From Paracoccaceae bacterium (GTDB lineage Bacteria > Pseudomonadota > Alphaproteobacteria > Rhodobacterales > Rhodobacteraceae): a stretch of DNA of 64,000 nucleotides. Location: positions 1 to 64,000 of the forward strand of contig JAHDXW010000019.1 of assembly GCA_023383015.1 (NCBI GenBank), written 5' to 3'. Positions 17,445 through 30,978 of this stretch are shown here, one piece after another (position 1 is the stretch's first letter; the number at the start of each line of letters is the position of its first letter). Both the position numbers and the translations under genes were made by a program. The notes below the pieces were generated by a model. That model searched no databases. It saw only the letters and a program-made list of their open reading frames with translations, and had not been told where the DNA came from.

Positions 17445-17954
17445 TCAGGCGGTCGCAGGCGCCGCCGGCTTGGGCGCGAGGCCGGCGCCGCCCTTGGGGG
17501 GGGTGCTCAGCGGGTCTTCCTGGCGCTGCACCGAGCCCTCGAAATGGGCGCCGGACTCGATCGCGATGGTCTTGTGGATGATGTCGCCCTCGACCCGCGC
17601 CGTCGCCGTCAGCCGCACCTTCAGGCCGCGCACCTTGCCGACCACCCGGCCGTTCACGACGATGTCGTCGGCCACGATCTCGCCGCGGACCGTCGCCCCC
17701 TCGCCAACCGTGAGGAGATGGGCGCGGATGTCACCGTCCACCGACCCCTCGATGAGGATGTCGCCGGTCGTCTTGAGGTTTCCGGTGATGGAGAGGTCGG
17801 CCGAGATCACCGAGGCCGGCGGCTTCGCCTTCGGGGCAGCGGCACCGTAGTCCATCGCAGGTTTCTGCATCGTGCTGGGGTCCTGGGTCTTGGGTTTTTC
17901 GGCCTCGGATGCCTGCTTCGGTCCGGGTTCGTTGATTCTGCTCTTAGAAAACAT
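17445..17954 (-). CDS. Bactofilin (polymer-forming cytoskeletal protein)
   Basis: A 169-residue bactofilin. The disordered, Pro/Lys-rich N-terminus (~1-45) is followed by the beta-helix core (~48-145) with repeated turns (ISADLSITGNLKTTGD, VDGDIRAHLLTVGEGATVRG, VVNGRVVGKVRG) and a short Pro/Ala-rich tail. Bactofilins self-assemble at the membrane without nucleotide and recruit wall enzymes to shape the cell. The gene starts inside the last 11 bases of the M23 peptidase gene upstream, a coupling found in many bacteria whose bactofilin works with that hydrolase. Two hairpins follow it. Confidence 0.92.
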   Translation of the reverse strand: MFSKSRINEPGPKQASEAEKPKTQDPSTMQKPAMDYGAAAPKAKPPASVISADLSITGNLKTTGDILIEGSVDGDIRAHLLTVGEGATVRGEIVADDIVVNGRVVGKVRGLKVRLTATARVEGDIIHKTIAIESGAHFEGSVQRQEDPLSTPPKGGAGLAPKPAAPATA

Positions 17955-19290
17955 CGCTTGCCGCCCTGATGTAGGTCATCGGGTTCACCGGACGCCCCTC
18001 GACATGCACCTCGTAGTGCAGATGGGTGCCCGTGGACCTGCCGGTACTGCCCATATCACCGATCCGGTCACCGCGCGAGACCCTTTGGCCCTCGCTCACG
18101 TGGATTCGCGTGAGGTGGGCGTAGCGTGTGGTGATGCCGAATTCGTGCTGGATGACGACCGAATTGCCGTAGCCGGAGTGCCAGCCGGCCTCCTTCACCA
18201 CCCCGCCGCCGGTGGCGAAGATGGGGGTGCCGTGGGGGCCGGCGAAGTCGATGCCCTCATGCATGCGCGCCCGGCCGGTCTTGGGGTCGCGCCGCACCCC
18301 GAAGCCCGAGGTGAAGCGGACCGCCGCCCGCACCGGGGTGGCGAACGGCAGCCGCTGCATGGCCAGACGGTAGAGGTTGATCCGCTCGAACCCCTCCAGG
18401 ATGCCCTGGGCGCGGACCTCCTCGGACGAGGGGTCGGCGCCGCGGCTCGACCTCCCGATCGGGGTCAGCCCCGCCTCGCGTGCCGCCCTGCTGTTGCGCA
18501 GGTCGTCAAGCAGCGCCGCCGGCGAGATGCCGGCATCGCGGAACACGCGGTCGAGCGGCGCCATCGACACCGACACCGCCTCCTCCAGCCGCGCAAGGAT
18601 CATGTCGGTCCGCTGTTCGTGCAGCCGGTGCTCCAGCGCCAGATGCTCGGCCTCCTGCCGGGCCTGCACGGCCATCGCGGCAAAGGCGTCGCGCTCCAGC
18701 GCCGCGGCACCCAGCGCCGAGGCCAGCATGTCGAGGGTCACCTGGGTGTCGCGGACCTGCCCGGCCTCGGTGGCGGCGGCGACGCCGGCGCCGGGGACGG
18801 CGGCAAGCAGGGAATCGCGCTCGCCGCGGGCGGCCTCGCGCTCGGCAAGCGTGCGGCGGAGGGTCGCCTGGATGACGTCGATGCCGGTTTCAAGCTCGCG
18901 GTTGCGTTCCTCGGCGGCAAGCAGGGCGGTCTGCATCTCGGAGATGCGCCCCAGCGCCACGTCGAAGCGCGCCTGCGCCTCGGCGGCCTCGGCCGCACGC
19001 GCGTCGCGCTCGGCGGCCGTCAGCGCAAGCCGGCTTTCGTAGAGCACCTTCTCGCGGGCCGCCTGGGTGCGCAGGTTGCCCGAGCCGATCGAGTCCATGA
19101 TCAGGATCGAGGTGGCGATGATGCACCAGCCGAGAATGACCGCCGTCCCCGCAAACCCTACCGCCTGCGTCAGCGGGCGCAGGCGCACGAAGCGCGTCTC
19201 GGCATCCGTCTTGAGGAACACCCGCCGCTCCGGGAAGAACCGGGCGAGGGCGGCATCAAGCCGGTCCGTGAATCCTCCGGTGACGTCCAC
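17944..19290 (-). CDS. Membrane-anchored M23 family peptidase with coiled coil
   Basis: A 448-residue LytM-type endopeptidase. A cytoplasmic N-terminus of ~45 residues leads to a transmembrane helix (~46-68: VGFAGTAVILGWCIIATSILI), then a long Ala/Glu/Arg coiled coil (~75-235) and the C-terminal LytM domain (~320-440). Zinc ligands are His and Asp in MHEGIDFAGPHGT and the HxH of GTHLHYEVH. It would cut peptidoglycan cross-links in the periplasm. A GTG start was used. Its overlap with the bactofilin gene, and a cytoplasmic tail that could bind it, argue for a wall-shaping pair. Confidence 0.92.
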   Translation of the reverse strand: MDVTGGFTDRLDAALARFFPERRVFLKTDAETRFVRLRPLTQAVGFAGTAVILGWCIIATSILIMDSIGSGNLRTQAAREKVLYESRLALTAAERDARAAEAAEAQARFDVALGRISEMQTALLAAEERNRELETGIDVIQATLRRTLAEREAARGERDSLLAAVPGAGVAAATEAGQVRDTQVTLDMLASALGAAALERDAFAAMAVQARQEAEHLALEHRLHEQRTDMILARLEEAVSVSMAPLDRVFRDAGISPAALLDDLRNSRAAREAGLTPIGRSSRGADPSSEEVRAQGILEGFERINLYRLAMQRLPFATPVRAAVRFTSGFGVRRDPKTGRARMHEGIDFAGPHGTPIFATGGGVVKEAGWHSGYGNSVVIQHEFGITTRYAHLTRIHVSEGQRVSRGDRIGDMGSTGRSTGTHLHYEVHVEGRPVNPMTYIRAASDVF

Positions 19291-19422
19291 TGCCCCGTGC
19301 GTTCCTTCCGCGGTTCCGCATCAGCCGGCCCCTGAGGCGCCGGACTGACATGATTCGTTAGCGGCAGGCCGGGGGTCGGGCAATCGTCCAGGGCGTCGCG
19401 GGTCGCCGCGGCAGGGGCGACG

Positions 19423-20285
19423 TCACCGATTTGCGCGAAATCCCGCCGATAGCGCCGGCCCGGAGGCCTCGCCACCGGCGACGGGCTCGGCGAGGGGCCA
19501 GTAGAAATCGGGCGGAAGTCCCGCCTCGGCGCGCTTGGCCTCGTTGAACGGCGGCTTGGTGCGGCCGCGGAAATGCGCGCGCACCAGTTCGTGAAACGTT
19601 TCCCTGGGATCGCGGTCGGCCCGCCCGCAGAGGAAGTTGAACCACTTGGCGCCGTAGGCGACGTGGCTTACCTCCTCGCGGTAGATCGTCTCCAGCGCCT
19701 CCACCGCCCGGGCCTCGCCGGCATCGCGGAAGATGCCGATCATCGCCGGCGTCACGTCAAGCCCCCGCGCCTCCAGCACCATCGGAACGACGGCGAGCCG
19801 GGCGAGGAGGTCATGGGCGGTGTCGCTGGCCGCCTGCCAGAGCCCGGCATGCGCATCGAGGTCGCCATATCTGCGGCCGCCGGCGGCCAGGCAGTCGTCG
19901 AGCAGCAGGAAGTGCCCCGCCTCCTCGCCAGCGGCGGCGACCCAGTCGTCGTGGAAGCTGCCCGGCATCTTCACATGCGCGAAGCGCGCGACGATGTCCC
20001 AGTGCAGGTCGACGGCGTTCAGCTCGATGTGGGCGATCGCATGCAGCAGCGCGGCCCGGCCTTCGGCGCTGCCGGGGCGGCGCCGCGGCACCTCGCGCGG
20101 GTCGACAAGCCGCGGGAGGGCCGGCCGCGCCGGCGAATCGGGCGGCCGCATGGTGCCCAGCGGCGGCGGTGCGCCGGTCGAGCGCGCCGCCGCCCAGGCC
20201 GCGGCATGCGCCCGCGCCAGTGTCGCCTTGCCGCGCGCGTCCGCCGTCGAGAGCACCTCGACGGCCATCTCCGTCAGGGTGGCGC

Positions 20286-20289
<4 letters not shown>
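19423..20289 (-). CDS. DUF455 family ferritin-like protein
   Basis: A 288-residue soluble protein of DUF455, predicted to fold as a ferritin-like four-helix bundle. Candidate metal ligands appear in helix motifs: HIELNAVDLHWD, AAGEEAGHFLLL and YREEVSHVAYG. Residues ~50-75 (LVDPREVPRRRPGSAEGR) are typical of the family. The function is unknown; a di-metal oxidase or hydroxylase activity is possible. The GTG start gives a reading frame that begins with four bases overlapping the stop of the bcp gene, so the peroxiredoxin and this protein are translationally coupled. Confidence 0.85.
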
Positions 20290-20747
<458 letters not shown>

Positions 20748-20842
20748 CGCGAAGTGATCCCTGATGAAGGCGAATTGCGCTTCTGTTCTAGTGCACGAGG
20801 GGCGAAGATAAAGCCTTGAGAAGGGGATCGGTCGGAGGCGTT

Positions 20843-23800
20843 TTGGCCCGGGAGCGGCGGCGCGATGGGCAGACGGCCATTGCCGGGGCGATCGTGCGGT
20901 TTGTGCGCGCCGTGGTCGGGACCGTGTCGGCCGTCCTGCTTCTGGCGGGCGGGCTGGTCGTGGCCTCCCTGGCCGGGCTGGCGGCGCTTGCGCTGTCGGG
21001 GCAGCGGCTGTCGCTGCCGGCCGCGGCCGTCGACTGGGTCGAGGCGCGGCTTGAACAGGCGGTGGGCGATGCCGCCACCCTGCGGCTCGGTGGGTTGGAC
21101 CTCTGGGTCGGCGAGGACCGTGTGCCGCGCGTGGCGCTGCGCGGGCTTGCGGTCTCCGGGGCCGGCGGCGGCGGGCGGGCCGAACTGCCGGAGCTCGAGG
21201 TCGGGCTGATGCGCGCGGCGCTGGCGCGCGGCGAGATCCGGCCCGAGACCCTGCGCCTTCCCGGCGCCCGGGCGACGCTGCGGCGCGAGGCCGACGGCAG
21301 CCTCGGGCTGGCATTCGGTGCGGCCGGTTCCGGCAGCCTCGTCGCCTCGGGCTCGGTGGCCGAGATCCTCGATGCGGTCGACCGGATGCTTGCGGCCGGC
21401 CCGCTGTCGGGGATCGACCGGATCGAGGCCGACGGTCTGTCGCTGGTCTTCGACGACCTCATGACGGGGCGGGCCTGGCGGCTTGTGGACGGACGCCTGG
21501 TGCTGTCGCAGACGCGCCGCGAGACCACGATGGAGCTGTCGTTTGCGCTTTCGGCCCCTGACGGCGGCCCGCCGGCGCGCGCCCAGCTCTGGTTCCGCAC
21601 CGCCAAGGGCTCGCCCGAGGCCGTGCTCTTCGCCGAGGTCAGCCGGATCGACGCGGCCGAACTGGCCGCCGAACTGCCGGCGCTGGCGGCCCTTGGCCTT
21701 GTCGATGCGCCGGTGTCGGCCGCCTTCCGCGGGGCGGTGGATGCCGAAGGGGCGCTCGCCGCCGTCTGGACGCGGCTGATGATCGGCCCCGGCGTCTTCG
21801 TGCCGCGACGCGGGCTCGACGCGGTGCCGTTCCAGCGCGCCGTCGTCGATTTCGAGTATGTCCCGGGGCAGGGACGGATCGAGCTGACCGAGATCGCCGT
21901 CGACAGCCGGATGCTGCGGCTGCGCGCGTCGGGCTGGGCCGATCCCGAGGGCGCGGGCGAGGGGGTGCCGCAGGCGGTGGTGGCCCAGTTGCGCCTGTCC
22001 GAACTTGCGGTCGATCCCGAGGGCATGTTCGCCGCGCCGCTGGCATTCGCGGGCGGGGCGGTCGACCTGCGGGTGGCGTTCTCGCCGTTCTCGGCGACGC
22101 TGGGGCAGATCTCCGCCTTCGGCTCCACCGGCGCGACGGCGGACGAACCGGCCCCGGCGCTGCGCGGCTCGGCCCGCGTGGCGGCCGCCGAGGCGGGCTG
22201 GGAGGTTGCGCTCGACGCCGAGATCGACGCGATCGAACACGACCGGCTGGTCGCCCTGTGGCCCCTCGGGCTGGCGCCGGGTACCCGCAGCTGGCTGTCG
22301 CGCAACGTGTTGACCGGCACGCTTCAGGACGTGCGCGCAGCGGTCCGGCTGCGCCCGGGGCAGGCGCCGGTGATCGCCGTAGGCTATGATTTCGGCGATG
22401 CCGAGGTGCGCGTGATGCCGTCGCTTCCGCCGGTCACCGGCGGGGCCGGCTATGCCGTGCTGCACGACAACGCCTACACAATGGTGCTCGACCGTGGACG
22501 CATCGATCCCGGCGCGGGCGGGACGGTGGATGTCGCCGGCTCGGTCTTCCGGGTCCCCGACGTCGCTGCCCGGCCCTCCCTCGCCGAAGTCGACCTCCAC
22601 GCCCGCGGCAGCCTCGAGGCGGCCCAGTCGCTGCTGCACCAGCAGCCCTTCGGCCTGCGCGGTCCGGACGGCGCGGCCCTCGATGTCGGAAGCGGCTCGG
22701 TGGCGGTCACGGCACGGGTCGTCCTGCCCCTGATCGCGGCGCTGCGCGGCCCCGATGTGACCTACACCGTCCGGGGCGAGATCGCGGGCTTCCGGTCGAC
22801 GACGCTGGTGCCGGGGCAGGTGCTGGCGGCCGACTGGCTTGACCTCGAGGCGACCAGCGGCGGCGAGCTGGCCGTCTGGGGCAGCGCGCGTCTGGGCGAG
22901 GTGCCGCTTGAGGGCCGGTGGGTCCGCCCGATGGCCGCCGGCGGCGGGGAGGGCGCAGTCGAGGGGACGGTCGAGTTGTCGCCGCGGTTCGCGCGCGCCT
23001 TCGGGCTGCCGGTCACCGAGGGGGCCGTCGAGGGCAGCGCCCGCGCCGCCTTCCGGGTCAGCCTTCCTGCCGATGCTCCGCCGCGGCTGCGCCTGACCTC
23101 CGATCTCGGCGGGCTGTCCCTGCGCCTGCCCGAGCTCGGCTGGTCGAAGCCCGCCGCCGCCCGCGGCCGGCTGGAGGTGGAGGGCACGCTTGGCCGGCCG
23201 GTGGCGCTGTCGCGCCTGGCCGCCGAGATGCCGGGGCTGTCGGCCGAGGGGACGGTGCGGCTGGCCGCCGACGGCACGCTCGCCCAGGCGCGCTTCGCCC
23301 GGCTGCGCGTCGGCGGCTGGCTGGACGGGACGGTCGAACTCGCCGGCCGCGGCCGCGGCAACGCGCCGGCCCTCACGCTGCGCGGCGGGACGGTCGACCT
23401 GCGGGGCATGCCCGCGGCGGCACCGGCGCCCGGCGGCCGGCCGGCAGGCCGCTCGCCGACCCCGGTGGAGGTCGCGCTCGACCGGCTCGTCGTCACCGAG
23501 TCCATCGGCCTGACCGACTTCCGGGCCGAGCTCGCCAGCGGCGGCGGCCTGTCGGGCAGCTTCCGCGGCCGGCTGAACGGGCGGACGCCGGTCGAGGGGC
23601 GGGTGACCCCGCAGGGCGGGGGCAGCGCGCTGCGCATCACCGCCGATGACGCCGGCGCGGTCCTGCGGGCGGCGGGGCTGTTCGGCCGTGCCCATGGCGG
23701 TGCGCTGGAACTCGTGCTGGCGCCGCGCTCCGACGGGCCGGGGCAGGAGGGCCGGCTGCGCGTCAGCGGCGGGCTGCGCGTCCAGGACGCGCCGGTGCTT

Positions 23801-24199
23801 GCGGAACTGCTCAACGCGATGTCGGTCGTGGGGCTGCTCGAGCAGCTTTCCGGCCCCGGCATCGCCTTCTCCGAGGTCGAGGCCGACCTGCGCTTGACCC
23901 CGGCAGGCATCGAGATCAGGAATGGCACCGCGGTCGGCCCGTCGATGGGCGTCTCGCTGGCCGGGGTCTACGCCGCCGCGAACGGCAGAGTGGAGTTCGA
24001 GGGTGTGGTCTCGCCGTTCTACGTACTGAATGCGGCGGCGGGGCTGTTCAGCCGCCGCGGCGAGGGGTTGTTCGGCTTCACCTACCGGGTGAGCGGCTCG
24101 GCCGACGAACCCCGGGTCGACGTCAACCCGCTCTCGGTGCTGACCCCGGGCATGTTCCGCGACATCTTCCGCACCGCGCCGCCGCGGCTGTCCGAGTAG
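20843..24199 (+). CDS. AsmA-like/DUF3971 protein (YhdP-type envelope lipid transport)
   Basis: A protein of about 1,118 residues with one N-terminal transmembrane helix (~15-50: [21 protein letters not shown]) and a very long periplasmic body of repeating beta-rich segments, ending in an AsmA-2/DUF3971 region ([52 protein letters not shown]). This is the YhdP/TamB-like superfamily, thought to form bridge-like grooves that carry phospholipids to the outer membrane. A TTG at 20843 is given because GGAGG stands four bases before it; another TTG at 20816 in the same frame is possible. queA begins five bases after its stop, so they share a transcript. Confidence 0.85.
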   Translation: MARERRRDGQTAIAGAIVRFVRAVVGTVSAVLLLAGGLVVASLAGLAALALSGQRLSLPAAAVDWVEARLEQAVGDAATLRLGGLDLWVGEDRVPRVALRGLAVSGAGGGGRAELPELEVGLMRAALARGEIRPETLRLPGARATLRREADGSLGLAFGAAGSGSLVASGSVAEILDAVDRMLAAGPLSGIDRIEADGLSLVFDDLMTGRAWRLVDGRLVLSQTRRETTMELSFALSAPDGGPPARAQLWFRTAKGSPEAVLFAEVSRIDAAELAAELPALAALGLVDAPVSAAFRGAVDAEGALAAVWTRLMIGPGVFVPRRGLDAVPFQRAVVDFEYVPGQGRIELTEIAVDSRMLRLRASGWADPEGAGEGVPQAVVAQLRLSELAVDPEGMFAAPLAFAGGAVDLRVAFSPFSATLGQISAFGSTGATADEPAPALRGSARVAAAEAGWEVALDAEIDAIEHDRLVALWPLGLAPGTRSWLSRNVLTGTLQDVRAAVRLRPGQAPVIAVGYDFGDAEVRVMPSLPPVTGGAGYAVLHDNAYTMVLDRGRIDPGAGGTVDVAGSVFRVPDVAARPSLAEVDLHARGSLEAAQSLLHQQPFGLRGPDGAALDVGSGSVAVTARVVLPLIAALRGPDVTYTVRGEIAGFRSTTLVPGQVLAADWLDLEATSGGELAVWGSARLGEVPLEGRWVRPMAAGGGEGAVEGTVELSPRFARAFGLPVTEGAVEGSARAAFRVSLPADAPPRLRLTSDLGGLSLRLPELGWSKPAAARGRLEVEGTLGRPVALSRLAAEMPGLSAEGTVRLAADGTLAQARFARLRVGGWLDGTVELAGRGRGNAPALTLRGGTVDLRGMPAAAPAPGGRPAGRSPTPVEVALDRLVVTESIGLTDFRAELASGGGLSGSFRGRLNGRTPVEGRVTPQGGGSALRITADDAGAVLRAAGLFGRAHGGALELVLAPRSDGPGQEGRLRVSGGLRVQDAPVLAELLNAMSVVGLLEQLSGPGIAFSEVEADLRLTPAGIEIRNGTAVGPSMGVSLAGVYAAANGRVEFEGVVSPFYVLNAAAGLFSRRGEGLFGFTYRVSGSADEPRVDVNPLSVLTPGMFRDIFRTAPPRLSE

Positions 24200-24204
24200 C
24201 CCGG

Positions 24205-25272
24205 ATGCGACCGGAGGACTTCGATTTCGATCTGCCCGAAGCGCTGATCGCCACCCGCCCGGTGCGCCCGCGCAGCGCCGCCCGGCTGCTGGTGGCCCGG
24301 GGCGACCGGCTGGAGGACCGCCATGTGCGCGACCTGCCGCAGGTGCTGCGGCCGGGCGACCTGCTGGTCTTCAACGATACCCGTGTCCTGCCGGCCCGGC
24401 TGTCGGGGCTGCGGCGGCGGCCCTCGGGGCAGGCCGCGGTACCGACGCCGGTCGAGATAACCCTGTCCCGGCCCCTTCCCGGCGGCGGCTGGCAGGTGCT
24501 GGCACGGCCACTGCGCCGGCTGAGGCCGGGTGACCACCTCGCCTTCGGCGACGCCCTCTCCGCCCGGGTGACCGCGGTCGACGGCGGATTTGCCCGTCTC
24601 GACTTCGACCGCGACGGCCCGGCGTTCGAGGCCGCCCTCGCCGAGGTCGGGGCCATGCCGCTGCCGCCCTACATCGCCGGCCGCCGACCGCCCGATGCCG
24701 CCGACCGCGAGGACTACCAGACCGTCTTCGCCCGGCGCCCCGGCGCCGTGGCCGCGCCGACGGCGGCGCTGCATTTCGATGCCCCGCTCCTTGCCGCGCT
24801 GGAGGCGCGCGGCATCGGCCGGGCCGTGGTGACGCTGCATGTCGGCGCCGGCACCTTCCTGCCGGTCAAGGTCGATGACATCCGCCAGCACCGGATGCAT
24901 GCCGAATGGGGCGAGGTCACGGCCGCGGTCGCCACGGCGATCAACGCCGCAAGGGCCGCGGGCCGGCGGGTGATCCCCGTCGGCACCACGGCGCTGCGGC
25001 TGATCGAGACTGCCGCCGCGCACGACGGCCGCCTCGCCCCCTGGGCAGGGGACACCGACATCTTCATCCATCCCGGCTACCGCTTCCGGGCCACGGATGC
25101 GCTGATGACGAACTTCCACCTCCCGCGGTCGACGCTGATGATGCTCGTCGCCGCCCTGATGGGGCAGGAGCGGATCCGCCGCATCTACGCCCATGCGGTG
25201 GCGGCGGGGTACCGCTTCTTCTCCTACGGCGACGCCTCGCTCCTGATTCCGCCTGCCGCGGACGGGGCCTGA
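24205..25272 (+). CDS. queA: tRNA preQ1(34) S-adenosylmethionine ribosyltransferase-isomerase
   Basis: A 355-residue enzyme that transfers the ribosyl part of SAM to preQ1 in tRNA, giving epoxyqueuosine at position 34. Family blocks present are [80 protein letters not shown] and [19 protein letters not shown]. The length is normal. The ATG is five bases after the AsmA-like stop codon. tgt, its usual pathway neighbour, is not in this window. The MFS gene follows 118 bases downstream. Confidence 0.95.
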   Translation: MRPEDFDFDLPEALIATRPVRPRSAARLLVARGDRLEDRHVRDLPQVLRPGDLLVFNDTRVLPARLSGLRRRPSGQAAVPTPVEITLSRPLPGGGWQVLARPLRRLRPGDHLAFGDALSARVTAVDGGFARLDFDRDGPAFEAALAEVGAMPLPPYIAGRRPPDAADREDYQTVFARRPGAVAAPTAALHFDAPLLAALEARGIGRAVVTLHVGAGTFLPVKVDDIRQHRMHAEWGEVTAAVATAINAARAAGRRVIPVGTTALRLIETAAAHDGRLAPWAGDTDIFIHPGYRFRATDALMTNFHLPRSTLMMLVAALMGQERIRRIYAHAVAAGYRFFSYGDASLLIPPAADGA

Positions 25273-25390
25273 AGGGTCGCCGGCGGGCGGGCGGACGGCG
25301 CGCGCAGGCGGAAGGAAGACTGGAACGGGGATGGCACCGGATCGGGGGCGCCGCCGGCACGGGCCGCACCCGCGGCAAGGGAAGCTGGAC

Positions 25391-26638
25391 ATGCTCAGGG
25401 TTCTCGCGACGTCCTGGCCGCTGCTGCTCGGGATGATGCTGCTGATGCTCGGCAACGGCCTGCAGGGCACGCTGCTGGGGATTCGTGGCGCGCTGGAGGG
25501 CTTCTCGACCACCGAGATGTCGGTGGTGATGGCCGGCTACTTCGTCGGGTTCCTGTTCGGCTCGCGGCTGACGCCCGAACTCATCCGCCGGGTGGGCCAT
25601 GTCAGGGTGTTCGCCGCCCTCGGCTCGCTGATCTCGGCGGCCCTCGTCCTGTATGCCATGTTTCCCGACTGGATGGCCTGGACGGCGCTGCGCGTGGTGA
25701 TCGGCTTCTGCTTCTCGGGGGTCTACGTCACCGCCGAGAGCTGGCTGAACAACTCGGCCACAAACGAGACCCGCGGCCAGGCGCTGTCGGCCTACATGAT
25801 CGTCCAGATGGTCGGCATCATCGCCGCGCAGGGGCTGATGAACGTCGGCGATCCCGGCGGCTTCGTGCTGTTCGCGGTGGCCTCGGTGCTGGTGTCGCTC
25901 GCCTTCACGCCGATCCTCCTGTCGGCCGCGCCCGCGCCGGGCTTCGGGGCCACGCGCCCGATGGGCCTGCTGCGGCTGTTCCGCGTCTCGCCGCTCGGCT
26001 GCGTCGGCATCTTCCTGATGGGCGGCGTGTTCTCGGCGATCTTCGCGATGGTGTCGGTGTGGGGTTCGCTGGCGGGGCTGTCGGTGCGGCAGATCTCGCT
26101 CTTCATCGCCACCATCTACATCGGCGGCCTGATCCTGCAGTTCCCCATCGGCTGGATCTCCGACCGGATGGACCGCCGAAGGCTGATCTTCGGCGTGGCC
26201 GCGGTCGGGGCGGTGGCGATGCTGCCGCCGGTGCTGGCCGATCCGGGGTTCGGCGCGCTCCTCGTGATCGCGCTGGTCATCGGGGGGGTGGCGAACCCGC
26301 TCTATTCGCTCCTGCTCGCGCACACCAACGACTTCCTCGACCAGGCGGACATGGCCGGGGCCTCCGGGGCGCTGCTGTTTCTCAACGGCATCGGCGCGAT
26401 CGCCGGGCCGCTGATCACCGGCTGGGTGATGGGCCAGGTGGGGCCGCGCGGCTTCTTCCTCTTCGTCGGGGCAATGCTGCTGCTGCTGGTCCTCTACTCG
26501 GCCTGGCGGATGACCCGCCGGCCGGGACCGGCGGTGGCCGACACCGGCGCCTTCGCGATCGTCGTTCCCACCGCCTCGCCGGTGGCGGTCGAGGCGGTGC
26601 TGTCCGGCCCGGGCGAGGGCCAGCCGCCGCGGGGCTGA
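25391..26638 (+). CDS. MFS transporter (YfkF/YwoG-like)
   Basis: A 415-residue twelve-helix permease of the major facilitator superfamily. Hydrophobic segments alternate with short loops throughout; GSRLTPELIRRVGHVRVF after helix 2 and GWISDRMDRRRLIFG between helices 8 and 9 are the classical MFS loop motifs. A Gly-rich RVVIGFCFSGVYVTAESWLN segment and a central loop of ~25 residues are typical. The ~30-residue C-terminal tail is cytoplasmic. The substrate is unknown; this branch is usually annotated as sugar or drug efflux. The ATG at 25391 has GGGAAG upstream. Confidence 0.87.
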   Translation: MLRVLATSWPLLLGMMLLMLGNGLQGTLLGIRGALEGFSTTEMSVVMAGYFVGFLFGSRLTPELIRRVGHVRVFAALGSLISAALVLYAMFPDWMAWTALRVVIGFCFSGVYVTAESWLNNSATNETRGQALSAYMIVQMVGIIAAQGLMNVGDPGGFVLFAVASVLVSLAFTPILLSAAPAPGFGATRPMGLLRLFRVSPLGCVGIFLMGGVFSAIFAMVSVWGSLAGLSVRQISLFIATIYIGGLILQFPIGWISDRMDRRRLIFGVAAVGAVAMLPPVLADPGFGALLVIALVIGGVANPLYSLLLAHTNDFLDQADMAGASGALLFLNGIGAIAGPLITGWVMGQVGPRGFFLFVGAMLLLLVLYSAWRMTRRPGPAVADTGAFAIVVPTASPVAVEAVLSGPGEGQPPRG

Positions 26639-26711
26639 TCCCGCCACGGGTTGCCATGCCCGCCCCGACCTGCAACCCTTGCGCCGCACCCGCAGGCACG
26701 GAGGACGACAG

Positions 26712-27290
26712 GTGGATCCCTCGGAGGTCGTGAGCTACTGGATCGAGACCGTCGGCCAGGGCGGCTGGTATGCGGGCGGCGAGGCGCTCGACCGCGAGGT
26801 GGCGCGGCGCTTCGGCAGCCTGTGGCAGGAGGCGCGCACCGGCGGGCTGGCCGGATGGCGGGTCTCGCCGGCCGGCAGCTTCGCCTACATCCTGCTGACC
26901 GACCAGTTCCCGCGCAACATGTTCAGGGACACCGCCGCGGCCTTCGCCACCGACCGGCACGCCCTCGCCTGCGCCCGCACCGCCGTGCACCATCGCTGGG
27001 ATCTGCGCTTCGCCGAACCCGGGCGCCAGTTCTTCTACCTTCCCTTCATGCATGCCGAGAACCAGTATGACCAGGACCGCTGCATCCGGCTGATGCTGAC
27101 ACGGATGCCCGAGACGGGTGCCGAGAACATCCTGCACGCCCGCGCCCATCGTGAGGTGATCCGCCGGTTCGGCCGGTTTCCCACCCGCAACGCTGCCCTC
27201 GGCAGGCCCACCACCCCGGCCGAGGCCCAATGGCTCGCCGCCGGCGGCTACGGCGCGACCGTCCGGGCATTGCGGCAGCCAGCCGGCTGA
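26712..27290 (+). CDS. DUF924 family protein
   Basis: A 192-residue soluble helical protein of DUF924. Family hallmarks are VVSYWI near the start, the [20 protein letters not shown] block, [11 protein letters not shown] and the arginine-rich [20 protein letters not shown] block. The function is unknown; structures of the family show a TPR-like helical fold. The GTG at 26712 was chosen because GGAGG stands seven bases before it and the resulting N-terminus matches homologues as I know them. It lies between the MFS gene and uvrA on the same strand, with no sign of shared function. Confidence 0.83.
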   Translation: MDPSEVVSYWIETVGQGGWYAGGEALDREVARRFGSLWQEARTGGLAGWRVSPAGSFAYILLTDQFPRNMFRDTAAAFATDRHALACARTAVHHRWDLRFAEPGRQFFYLPFMHAENQYDQDRCIRLMLTRMPETGAENILHARAHREVIRRFGRFPTRNAALGRPTTPAEAQWLAAGGYGATVRALRQPAG

Positions 27291-27322
27291 ACCGGGCGCC
27301 CGATCGGCTGCAGGCCGCTGGC

Positions 27323-27337
27323 GTTCACCTTGTGTTC
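27323..27337 (+). promoter_or_regulatory. LexA (SOS) box of uvrA
   Basis: GTTC (27323-27326), seven bases, GTTC (27334-27337) match the direct-repeat LexA site GTTC-N7-GTTC described for Rhodobacter, rhizobia and other alphaproteobacteria. It lies 69 bases before the uvrA start codon, as expected for a repressor site on an SOS gene. Confidence 0.75.
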
Positions 27338-27406
27338 ACATTTTGCAGTTGGCGCCGGCCGCACCGGCCGCTATCTGTGGACGGGCGCGGAAGGCGGGGG
27401 CTGGCC

Positions 27407-30261
<2,855 letters not shown>

Positions 30262-30265
<4 letters not shown>

Positions 30266-30639
30266 GCGCGATCCTCTGGCAGCGGATCGAAGGTGCGCTG
30301 GCCTTCGGGCTGGCCGCCGTGGCGGCGGTCCTGCTCGACCTTCCCGGGCTCATGGGCGGCTCGGTCGTGCTCTGCGCGGTTGTCGCGCTGGCGCCGGATG
30401 CGTCGTTCCTCGCCTACCTCGCCGGTCCGCGTGTCGGGGCAGCCTGCTACAACCTCGTCCACCTCTATGCCTGGGGGATGATCCTCGTCGTGCTCGGCCT
30501 CGGCCTCCCGGCCGCGCCGCTGCTCGGCATGGGCCTGCTGTGGATGGGACATGCCGGCCTCGACCGCGCGATCGGCTACGGCCTCAAGGAACCGACCGCC
30601 TTCTCCGACACGCATCTCGGCCGAGTGGGACGGCGCTGA
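30262..30639 (+). CDS. DUF4260 family membrane protein
   Basis: A 125-residue small membrane protein with about four hydrophobic helices. Its C-terminal half carries the DUF4260 pattern: [37 protein letters not shown] and FSDTHLG. The His and Asp in the helices are conserved in the family, but no function is known. Its ATG overlaps the uvrA stop (ATGA), so it is co-translated with uvrA and may share its SOS induction. It converges on the DUF2892 gene. Confidence 0.85.
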
Positions 30640-30661
30640 TCGCCTCCCCCGGTCCGGCGGG

Positions 30662-30868
30662 TCAGCCCCTCTTCAGCGGGCAGGTGCTGAGCCCCAGCAC
30701 CGAGTAGAGCGGGCAAGTCGACATCAGCCCGGTCGCCAGCGGCACGATGCCGATCAGGTACAGCCACCGCCAGGAGGCCGAGGAATCAAGGAAGAACAGC
30801 GCGATCAGCGCCAGGCCGACGACGATGCGCAGGATGCGGTCGATGCCACCGACATTGGTCTTGAACAT
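30662..30868 (-). CDS. DUF2892 inner-membrane protein (YgaP C-terminal-like)
   Basis: A 68-residue protein made of two hydrophobic helices (residues ~11-28 and ~33-50) joined by a short turn. The N-terminus MFKTNVGGIDRILRI and the Cys-containing end TCPLYSVLGLSTCPLKRG are typical of DUF2892, also found as the membrane part of the rhodanese YgaP. The role is unknown. It is probably separately transcribed, 110 bases after mmsB. Confidence 0.85.
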   Translation of the reverse strand: MFKTNVGGIDRILRIVVGLALIALFFLDSSASWRWLYLIGIVPLATGLMSTCPLYSVLGLSTCPLKRG

Positions 30869-30978
30869 GGGCGCCCCCTCTGGTTGCGTGCTGCGACCAT
30901 GACATATGAATGCACGGATGTCTCTACCAGCCCGCAGGCGGCGCCCGCGCGATCGGTCGCAGGCCGCAGCCGCCAGGC

